From contig CAAECI010000052.1 in the NCBI GenBank assembly GCA_900754255.1, forward strand, positions 1-9,451: 9,451 nt of DNA. The letters run 5' to 3'. The position numbers and the translations under genes were made by a program. Positions 1-5,246 of this stretch are shown here, piece after piece. The notes beneath the pieces are model-generated. The model was not told where the DNA came from. It worked only from the letters and a program-made list of their open reading frames with translations, and searched no databases. Position 1 is the first letter of the stretch; each line of letters begins with the position of its first letter. This stretch comes from an uncultured Succinivibrio sp. GTDB taxonomy: Bacteria > Pseudomonadota > Gammaproteobacteria > Enterobacterales > Succinivibrionaceae.

Positions 1-143
1 GTCTCGACTATTCCACCTGTAAGGATCTGCTTGCGATACTTCGGGCACCATATTACACGGTATGCCGTCTGGTACACACCATTGCAATTGTATACGATTT
101 CTACTAGGTCTCTAATTTTATAACATGGTAATCTAAAATGCAT
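1..143 (-). CDS. tnpA: IS200/IS605-family transposase TnpA, N-terminal part (cut by window edge)
   Basis: Reading the minus strand from the ATG at 143-141 gives 47 open codons running off the window. Residues 26-43 contain the start of the Y1 (HUH) transposase fold, with YRVIWCPKYRKQILTG, which matches the conserved N-terminal strand of IS200/IS605 TnpA (usually Y-H-hydrophobic-W-x-P-K-Y-R-R-K). The catalytic HUH histidines and the tyrosine would lie outside the window, so activity cannot be judged. TnpA of this family is about 130-150 residues and moves a single-stranded circle of the element by recognising hairpins near its ends. A good Shine-Dalgarno (GGTGAGGA, complement of 154-161) precedes this ATG, which supports the start. 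A tnpB gene with guide RNA may follow beyond the left edge, but nothing here shows it. The family call is firm; the intactness of the element is unknown. Confidence 0.85.
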   Translation of the reverse strand, partial: MHFRLPCYKIRDLVEIVYNCNGVYQTAYRVIWCPKYRKQILTGGIVE

Positions 144-145
144 GT

Positions 146-189
146 GCCGCAATTCCTCACCTGACTGAAGTCAGATGTTTCCTTGCGGC
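146..189 (-). promoter_or_regulatory. Left-end hairpin of the IS that contains the tnpA ribosome-binding site
   Basis: Outer arms GCCGCAA (146-152) and TTGCGGC (183-189) pair perfectly over 7 bp. Inside, CTGAC (161-165) and GTCAG (170-174) form a 5-bp stem with loop TGAA, separated from the outer stem by an 8x8 internal loop. On the transposase transcript the Shine-Dalgarno (complement of 154-161) sits in the 3' side of this internal loop, and the lower stem lies between it and the start codon. In Salmonella IS200 a 5'-leader stem-loop is known to hide the tnpA ribosome-binding site and keep transposition low. The same role is inferred here from position and shape. Confidence 0.6.
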
Positions 190-203
190 GTTTCTATGAA
201 ACG
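189..203. repeat. Short palindrome, candidate TnpA recognition hairpin at the IS left end
   Basis: CGTTTC (189-194) and GAAACG (198-203) form a 6-bp stem with a 3-base loop TAT, directly abutting the larger leader hairpin. IS200/IS605 transposases bind short subterminal hairpins and cut at a fixed distance outside them, so this is a reasonable candidate for the left-end hairpin. The exact element boundary and the target tetra- or pentanucleotide cannot be fixed without an empty-site sequence. Confidence 0.4.
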
Positions 204-405
204 ACCACTAAAAATTTGCTCACTCATCTACTGTGACTATTTGTTGAAATTGATGAGTCAATAACAGCGCCCATCTTTACGTACAGTATAGTAATCTGTT
301 TTATTACTGATCCGCCAAATATTCCATTTAAGATTCGGTATGGCCCCAGTACAAGAATGCTTGCGTAGTGAAAACGTCAAAAGACGCATTTGCCAGCCCT
401 GCAGA
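204..405. other. Intergenic stretch between the IS left end and the gpmI promoter
   Basis: No open reading frame with coding character was found on either strand. It contains two weak inverted repeats: ACTCATC (222-228) with GATGAGT (252-258), and AGTAAT (290-295) with ATTACT (303-308). The IS boundary probably lies in its left part. No tRNA or terminator is recognisable. Confidence 0.5.
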
Positions 406-414
406 TGCTATACT
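406..414 (+). promoter_or_regulatory. Candidate extended -10 promoter of gpmI
   Basis: TGC followed at once by TATACT (409-414) makes an extended -10 element, five of six bases matching TATAAT. There is no good -35 at 17 bases; TTGCCA at 390-395 is only 13 bases away. Extended -10 promoters can work with a poor -35. Transcription would begin near 421 and give a leader of about 165 bases. Confidence 0.4.
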
Positions 415-440
415 GCTTCTGTTTGAATACAAACAACAAA

Positions 441-554
441 AGAGCAAATCCTGCTCTGCCACCCTGCTATGTTAATTTCGTATGAAGTCAACGGCAGGAG
501 CCTGCCGAAATATCGTGTTTAACTCGGTAGGTTTCTCTGTCATATTGCAGAGAA
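441..554 (+). other. Hairpin-rich leader of gpmI
   Basis: Three separate stem-loops lie in the presumed 5' untranslated region: AGAGCA/TGCTCT (441-446 with 452-457, loop AATCC); CGGCAG/CTGCCG (492-497 with 502-507, tetraloop GAGC); and TTCTCTG/CAGAGAA (533-539 with 548-554, 8-base loop). None has a run of T after it, so they are not simple terminators. The frame is open here from an ATG at 482, but the hairpins and the lack of family homology argue that this is leader and not protein. No known riboswitch class is recognised. Confidence 0.45.
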
Positions 555-586
555 GTAAGTCAACACTACATGAGACGTCTTTCACT

Positions 587-2125
587 ATGGATAAGAAGAA
601 AACTTTCGCTTTAATCATCATGGATGGTTGGGGAGATAATCCCGAAAAAGAGTTCAACGCCGTTTCTGCTGCCAATACTCCCAATCTTGATGCTCTTACC
701 GCCAAATACGCCCACAATGACATTCAAGCATCTGGAAAATACGTAGGTCTCCCTGACGGTCAAATGGGTAATTCTGAAGTCGGACACACCAATATCGGTG
801 CAGGACGTGTTGTATATCAGGAACTTACCCGTATTACCAAAGCAATTGAAGATGGTGACTTCTTTAAGAATGCCGTTTTATGCGAGGCTGTTGATAAGGC
901 CGTAAAAGCGGAAAAAGCCGTACACATCATGGGACTTATGTCTCCGGGCGGAGTTCACAGCCATGAGAATCACATCGCTGCAATGATCAAAATGGCTGCA
1001 CAGCGCGGGGCCAAAAAGATTTACTTCCATCCTTTTTTGGACGGCCGTGACGTTCCACCTCGTTCTGCTCAAAGCGATATCGATTTCTTTGAAAAATTGT
1101 TCAAGGAACTCGGTGTCGGTAGATTTGTTTCTATAATCGGTCGCTACTATGCAATGGATCGCGATAACCGTTGGGATCGCGTACAACAAGCTTATGATTT
1201 GTTAACCTCTGCCAAGAGCGAATTCCCCGCATTTGCTTCCGCTGGCGATGCCTTAAAAGCCGCATATGATCGTGGCGAAAACGATGAATTTGTCAAAGCC
1301 TCCGTAATTGGTGACCCTGTATCAATGGAAGATGGCGACAGCCTTATCTTTATGAACTTCCGCGCCGATCGTGCTCGTCAAATTTCCCGTGCTTTTGTAA
1401 ATTCCGATGCCGAATTTACTGGGTTTAAACGCTCATATAGACCGGCATTATCTGACTTTGTCATGCTGACTCAGTATGCAGCTGATATACACACAGCATG
1501 CGCTTATCCGCCAGAGGATCTTACCAATACCCTCGGAGAATGGTTATCCAAGGCAGGAAAGACTCAATTACGTATCTCAGAAACTGAAAAATATGCACAC
1601 GTCACATTCTTCTTCAACGGCGGAGTTGAAACCGTATTCCCTGGAGAGGACCGTATTCTGGTACAGTCTCCCAAGGTTGCAACCTACGATTTGCAGCCTG
1701 AAATGAGCTCTCAGGAATTAACAGATAAGCTGTGTGTTGCCATTGAATCAGGCAAATATGACGTTGTGATTTGTAACTATCCTAACGGCGATATGGTCGG
1801 TCATACCGGTAAATTCGATGCTGCCGTAAAAGCAGTGGAGGCAGTTGACCACTGCATCGGACGCGTTGTCGAGTCATTAAAGAAAGTCAACGGTGAATGT
1901 TTGATCACGGCAGATCACGGTAACTGCGAGCGCATGAAGGATCTGAAAACAGGTCAGCCGTATACCGCTCACACCAATCTTCCTGTTCCCCTCATTTATG
2001 TAGGAAGAAAGGCAACCATAGAAGATGGCGGGCGTTTGTGCGATCTTGCACCTACTATTCTTAAGCTTATAGGTATGGAGCAACCTAAAGAAATGACGGG
2101 CAAATGTATTGTCGATTTAGCGTAA
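587..2125 (+). CDS. gpmI: 2,3-bisphosphoglycerate-independent phosphoglycerate mutase
   Basis: This cytoplasmic glycolytic enzyme interconverts 3-phosphoglycerate and 2-phosphoglycerate using two Mn ions and a phosphoserine intermediate. The 512-residue product has the normal family length. Visible key residues are Asp13 (MDGWG) and the nucleophile Ser63 (GNSEVGH); substrate-binding His124, Arg154-Asp155 (DGRDVPPRS), Arg186 and Arg192 in the inserted transferase domain; then Lys335, Asp402, His406 (GDMVGHTG), Asp443-His444 (TADHG) and His462 of the phosphatase-like metal site. The set is complete, so the enzyme should be active. The reading frame extends upstream to an ATG at 482, but family members start just before the conserved F-A-L-I-I-M-D-G strand, so the ATG at 587 is chosen. 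The Shine-Dalgarno there is weak (TGAGA at 571-575). The gene stands alone, followed by its own terminator. Confidence 0.97.
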   Translation: MDKKKTFALIIMDGWGDNPEKEFNAVSAANTPNLDALTAKYAHNDIQASGKYVGLPDGQMGNSEVGHTNIGAGRVVYQELTRITKAIEDGDFFKNAVLCEAVDKAVKAEKAVHIMGLMSPGGVHSHENHIAAMIKMAAQRGAKKIYFHPFLDGRDVPPRSAQSDIDFFEKLFKELGVGRFVSIIGRYYAMDRDNRWDRVQQAYDLLTSAKSEFPAFASAGDALKAAYDRGENDEFVKASVIGDPVSMEDGDSLIFMNFRADRARQISRAFVNSDAEFTGFKRSYRPALSDFVMLTQYAADIHTACAYPPEDLTNTLGEWLSKAGKTQLRISETEKYAHVTFFFNGGVETVFPGEDRILVQSPKVATYDLQPEMSSQELTDKLCVAIESGKYDVVICNYPNGDMVGHTGKFDAAVKAVEAVDHCIGRVVESLKKVNGECLITADHGNCERMKDLKTGQPYTAHTNLPVPLIYVGRKATIEDGGRLCDLAPTILKLIGMEQPKEMTGKCIVDLA

Positions 2126-2138
2126 GCAGATTTGACTT

Positions 2139-2165
2139 CCGCCACCATGTGAAAAATGGTGGTGG
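2139..2165 (+). other. Hairpin just after gpmI
   Basis: CCGCCACCAT (2139-2148) pairs with ATGGTGGTGG (2156-2165), 10 bp with one G-T wobble and a 7-base loop. It lies 13 bases after the gpmI stop and is followed by only three T, so on its own it is a poor intrinsic terminator. It may protect the 3' end or act together with the stronger terminator that follows. Confidence 0.5.
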
Positions 2166-2191
2166 AGTTTAACACCGATCACATAATGACA

Positions 2192-2227
2192 ATCCCTCCA
2201 CATTATATATATGGGGGGATTTTTCTT
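2192..2227 (+). terminator. Intrinsic terminator of gpmI
   Basis: ATCCCTCC (2192-2199) pairs with GGGGGGAT (2213-2220), 8 bp with one T-G wobble, around an AT-rich loop, and runs straight into TTTTCTT. This is the classical form of a Rho-independent terminator in the plus direction. In the minus direction there is no T run after the stem, so it should not end pmbA transcripts. Confidence 0.8.
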
Positions 2228-2232
2228 CCGAG

Positions 2233-2255
2233 TGTATGAGCATCCTGCTCATACA
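2233..2255. repeat. Perfect 23-base palindrome between gpmI and pmbA
   Basis: TGTATGAGCA (2233-2242) and TGCTCATACA (2246-2255) are perfect inverted repeats around TCC. The palindrome sits 9 bases after the pmbA stop codon. Neither direction has a T run behind it, so it is not a standard intrinsic terminator. It may be an RNA 3'-end hairpin for pmbA, or a protein-binding site. Confidence 0.55.
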
Positions 2256-2264
2256 AAATTCAAT

Positions 2265-3623
2265 TTATAAGCCAGAAACAATCATATCTGGAATTAAAAT
2301 AGATCCCGATTGTACTTTATAACGAGCATCTCTGTCCGTTCCTGCCAATGCCATGTTAAGAAACATATCCTTCAAATTCCCTGCTATGGTAATTTCTGAA
2401 ACAGCATGCACCCTTTTCCCGTTCTTAAAATAGAAACCTGCAGCACCTCGAGAATAATTGCCGGATGTTAAATCCACCCCCTGCCCCATCAATTCATCTA
2501 CTACCAACCCTTCTCCGACCTGTTTGAGCATGTTTTCAAATGAAACCGTATGCTCATCATCAAAATTAATAAACCAGTTATATTTCCCTCCGGCATGTCC
2601 GTTGGTTTGCATCTTAAGCTTTCGAGCCGTATATGATGATAAAAGAAATTCTTTAAGTATTCCGTTTTCAACTATATTGCAGGCTTTTGTTGCAACACCT
2701 TCCCCGTCACAGTTATCTGCTCCAAAAGATCCCTCAATAAACGGATCCTCATAAATACTTACGTAATTTGGCATTACTGCAGTATTCAAGCAGTCGCATA
2801 AAAATGAACGACGGCGATAAACAGCGCCACCAAATATTGCCTGCGAAAAATTGGAAAGCAGACTCTGAACAGCGCTACGAGTAAATATCACGTCGTATTT
2901 ACCGGTTTTCACTCTTACTGGATCTAATTTATCAATTGTTCGCTTCGCCGCTTCTGCTTCCACCCATGCAGGATCCTTAAGATCCAACGTACTCAGCGCG
3001 CAGGAAAAACCTGAACCGCGTTGCATCACGCCGCGACTCTCTCCAAGCATAGTAATTTCAGACGAACACATGCTTGATGACGATGCATAACAAAACCCCT
3101 CGGAATTTGCCAAGCAGTGGGTATAGAGCGTGTATCCCGCAGCAGCACCGTCGCTCTTTTTCAGTCCTTTACGCTTGTCTTCCATACCCAATCTGTCCAT
3201 AGATACAGCAAGTGACACGGCGTCATCGGGGCTATCAAATCCAGGATACAAAACCTTTAAGTCTTTAAATTTACGGCATAACAACTCTTGTTCAGGAAGT
3301 CCTGCACAGTCATCCTTGTCGGAATATGACGCCAGAACAGCCGCCGACTCCGCTGTTTGTTTCAGCGCATCAACAGAGAGATCTGTTGTTGACGCACTGC
3401 CACGACGATGATCTTTAAAAACAGTAATGCTCAAGCCGTTATCTCGGTTAAATTCTATGTTTTCGACCTCCCCGTCTCGACTCGACACGGAAATACCTTG
3501 AGCACAAGCCAAAGAAGCCGCGCACTGATCGGCCCCAGCTTTAAGAGCAAACTCCACAGCTAAGCCTGCTAATTTCTTTAACTTGTTCTCTCGTTGCAAT
3601 ACATCTGCACAAAAATCTTTCAT
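2265..3623 (-). CDS. pmbA: TldE/PmbA, non-catalytic partner of the TldD metalloprotease
   Basis: TldE forms a heterodimer with TldD. In E. coli the pair matures microcin B17 and degrades the CcdA antitoxin, by threading unfolded peptides to a zinc site carried by TldD. The 452-residue length matches E. coli PmbA (450). Conserved stretches are visible: GEVENIEFN near residue 51, RRGSAST near 73, FGGAVYRR, NGILKEFLLSSYTARKL, GHAGG, ELMGQGV, NYSRGAAGF and SEITIAGNLKDM close to the C-terminus. The TldD-type HExxxH zinc motif is absent, as expected for TldE. The start at 3623 has a clear Shine-Dalgarno (TGAGGA on the minus strand, complement of 3628-3633). Its usual enterobacterial neighbour yjgA/darP is not adjacent, and tldD is not in the window. 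The gene appears to be transcribed alone. Confidence 0.95.
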   Translation of the reverse strand: MKDFCADVLQRENKLKKLAGLAVEFALKAGADQCAASLACAQGISVSSRDGEVENIEFNRDNGLSITVFKDHRRGSASTTDLSVDALKQTAESAAVLASYSDKDDCAGLPEQELLCRKFKDLKVLYPGFDSPDDAVSLAVSMDRLGMEDKRKGLKKSDGAAAGYTLYTHCLANSEGFCYASSSSMCSSEITMLGESRGVMQRGSGFSCALSTLDLKDPAWVEAEAAKRTIDKLDPVRVKTGKYDVIFTRSAVQSLLSNFSQAIFGGAVYRRRSFLCDCLNTAVMPNYVSIYEDPFIEGSFGADNCDGEGVATKACNIVENGILKEFLLSSYTARKLKMQTNGHAGGKYNWFINFDDEHTVSFENMLKQVGEGLVVDELMGQGVDLTSGNYSRGAAGFYFKNGKRVHAVSEITIAGNLKDMFLNMALAGTDRDARYKVQSGSILIPDMIVSGL

Positions 3624-3653
3624 GGCTTCCTCAGCTAAGGCATTGTTGTGGTG

Positions 3654-3659
3654 ATTTTA
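3654..3659 (-). promoter_or_regulatory. Possible -10 box of pmbA
   Basis: The minus strand reads TAAAAT (complement of 3654-3659), five of six bases matching the -10 consensus, about 30 bases upstream of the pmbA start. The -35 region at 16-18 bases is poor (TTTCAA or similar), so this is only a weak suggestion. Confidence 0.22.
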
Positions 3660-3737
3660 CCCCACTTTTGATTATTTGAAATTGCACAAAAAAAGATCAT
3701 TCATGTAGCTATGTTCTTGAACTTTTCTCAATAACAG

Positions 3738-3766
3738 CTGACAATTTCTTCGCAAAAAAACATTAT
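3738..3766 (+). promoter_or_regulatory. Candidate promoter of the BASS-like transporter
   Basis: CTGACA (3738-3743, five of six for TTGACA) and CATTAT (3761-3766, four of six for TATAAT) are exactly 17 bases apart. Transcription would begin near 3773, giving a short leader of about 33 bases. A second weaker pair is TTGAAC (3717-3722) with GACAAT (3740-3745). Confidence 0.35.
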
Positions 3767-3805
3767 CTTTACTATTAAGCAGAAAACCTACTAAAAAGCA
3801 CTTAT

Positions 3806-4834
3806 ATGTCTGAACAAAAAAAAAATAATTATTCTGGCCATCACGAACAACTTTTTCGTTTTTTACGTTCTTACCTTTTGTTTATTGCTATCGCTTGCGG
3901 CAGCGTGATCTTCTGTTTTTTTCATTTCATTCCTGCATTTTCTGTATTTAAACCGGCCGCTTATTATTTCAGCGATAATGTTTTGCCTTTACTCATATTT
4001 TTAATGCTGTATCTGTCTTTTTGTAGAGTAAAAATTCATGATATGCGTCCGCGTTTATGGCACGTGGTTCTTTTCTCAATAACGATTGTTTCTTCAACCC
4101 TAATAGCCGTCTACATGCATTTTCATCCTCAAGGGGGCACATTCATAATACTTGAAGGCACAATAATGTGCCTTCTGATGCCGCCTGCCGCCGCTGCCGC
4201 TGTGATCGGAGGTCGTCTTGGCGGAAGCGAAGCCTCGATAGTTACGGGTATATTGATAGGTAATCTTATTAGTGCTATTTTTATACCGTTTTTATTCCCG
4301 TTTTTTACCTCGCGCTTAACAGGAACCTTTCTTGACGAGTTCTACTTAATAGCAAGTAAGATTTTTCCTGTCATTGTCCTACCGCTGATATTGGCTTTCA
4401 TAACCAAATTATTCTTCAAAAAAATACTGCACTTCATTACAACTACACTAAAAAACCTGGGGTTTTACTTGTGGACAATATGTCTATGCACGGTATCATC
4501 ACGAACTATATCCTGCATAGTTAATTCACCGGAAAACGCCATTACTCTTTGGAGTATGGCTTTGATAGGTCTTCTCACCACAATATTTCATTTTGGTATA
4601 GGGAAAGGATTTGGGAATCTGTACAACCAGCGGATCAGTGCCGGTCAGGCCTACGGACAGCGCAATGGAGTTTTCGGACTGTGGGTTGCTTTATCCTTTT
4701 TAGATCCGTCTGCAGTCATTGCGCCAGGGTGTTACATTCTATGGCAAAATTGCGTCAATTCATGGCAATTGGCCAATAGAGAAAAATTACTTTTAAAAGC
4801 TCAGAAACAGGGAATAGCCCCCTACCAAGAATAG
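3806..4834 (+). CDS. BASS-like (bile acid:sodium symporter superfamily) membrane transporter
   Basis: The 342-residue protein is strongly hydrophobic, with about nine or ten membrane segments at roughly residues 20-42, 56-73, 85-103, 113-136, 143-167, 183-202, 215-235, 245-263 and 288-311. It has no signal peptide; the first 18 residues are polar. Near the C-terminus it carries AGQAYGQRNGVFGLW followed by DPSAVIAPGCYILWQNCVNSW (split here at residues 279-293 and 300-320), which resembles the glycine-rich crossover and final helix of putative BASS transporters annotated in Bacteroidetes and other gut bacteria. GGRLGGSEAS near residue 135 would be the matching inverted-repeat half. The substrate cannot be told: it is an organic anion by family analogy only. 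There is no clear Shine-Dalgarno before the ATG, and the early codons contain a run of ten A. It converges on the DUF2750 gene with 4 bases between stops. Another carrier family with the same general topology is possible. Confidence 0.6.
   Translation: MSEQKKNNYSGHHEQLFRFLRSYLLFIAIACGSVIFCFFHFIPAFSVFKPAAYYFSDNVLPLLIFLMLYLSFCRVKIHDMRPRLWHVVLFSITIVSSTLIAVYMHFHPQGGTFIILEGTIMCLLMPPAAAAAVIGGRLGGSEASIVTGILIGNLISAIFIPFLFPFFTSRLTGTFLDEFYLIASKIFPVIVLPLILAFITKLFFKKILHFITTTLKNLGFYLWTICLCTVSSRTISCIVNSPENAITLWSMALIGLLTTIFHFGIGKGFGNLYNQRISAGQAYGQRNGVFGLWVALSFLDPSAVIAPGCYILWQNCVNSWQLANREKLLLKAQKQGIAPYQE
3816..3825 (+). repeat. A10 homopolymer in codons 4-7 of the transporter gene
   Basis: Ten consecutive A residues encode part of Glu-Gln-Lys-Lys-Asn. 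Gaining one A would bring a TAA stop into frame directly after the tract. Losing one A shifts to a frame that ends at a TGA about 34 codons in. Such tracts are prone to polymerase slippage in replication and transcription. Confidence 0.9.
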
Positions 4835-4838
4835 GAAA

Positions 4839-5234
4839 TTAATTATTTTTCAGTTCCTTTAACGGCTCAGGGACAGCGATCTCAAAATCACCGTCTCCGG
4901 TAGGCATGTAGCCTATCAAAACCTCGTTCTCCTTAAGCATATCTACCCATTGTTCGTTATAAGCTTGAGCCGTTATAAATTGAGCCTTGCCTTCTTTCAA
5001 ATCTGAAGAGGCTATGAAATCTGTTACAAAGTCCTTATGCGCAAAAACCGGCAACACTGTGGCTTTCTCGTCAGCTTCCGGAGTATCCAGATCTTCAAGC
5101 ATAAACGGGCCGTCGTTATCCACAAGAATATAAAACCCCTGCTGTTCCAATGCTTTTTTTGTGAAATAAGAACGACGATATTCTGCATTCAACAGTAAAA
5201 CAGCATCATGTTCCTTTTGAGTTAATTCGTACAT
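4839..5234 (-). CDS. DUF2750 domain protein, downstream of uvrA
   Basis: The 131-residue soluble acidic protein has no signal peptide or membrane segment. Its sequence follows the DUF2750 pattern: an N-terminal helix with YRRSYFTKKALEQQ, then a strand with FYILVDNDGPFMLED (residues 34-48), the typical LPVFAHKDFVTDF (near 61-73), a helix containing QWVDML and a final stretch with VLIGYMPTGDGDFEIAV. The family has no experimentally settled function that I know of. The gene follows uvrA by 9 bases, and its Shine-Dalgarno TAGGAG overlaps the uvrA stop codon, so the two are almost certainly cotranscribed and translationally linked. Whether it has any part in DNA repair is unknown; the pairing may simply be operon convenience. 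Its stop lies 4 bases from that of the convergent transporter, with no terminator between them. Confidence 0.8.
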   Translation of the reverse strand: MYELTQKEHDAVLLLNAEYRRSYFTKKALEQQGFYILVDNDGPFMLEDLDTPEADEKATVLPVFAHKDFVTDFIASSDLKEGKAQFITAQAYNEQWVDMLKENEVLIGYMPTGDGDFEIAVPEPLKELKNN

Positions 5235-5240
5235 ATTTGT

Positions 5241-5246
5241 CTCCTA
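5241..5246 (-). promoter_or_regulatory. Shine-Dalgarno of the DUF2750 gene overlapping the uvrA stop
   Basis: The minus strand reads TAGGAG (complement of 5241-5246), 6 bases before the ATG at 5234. Its first three bases are the uvrA stop codon TAG. Ribosomes ending uvrA would be placed on the start site of the next gene, which favours translational coupling. Confidence 0.8.

Noticed and set aside
482..586. A 35-codon N-terminal extension of gpmI from the ATG at 482
   Set aside because: Family members begin at the conserved strand right after the ATG at 587, the extension shows no homology, and its DNA forms three stem-loops typical of a leader.
2458..2754. Open frames opposite pmbA and in other frames of uvrA, gpmI and ssb
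   Set aside because: They lie inside strongly conserved genes, have no ribosome-binding sites and look like no known protein.
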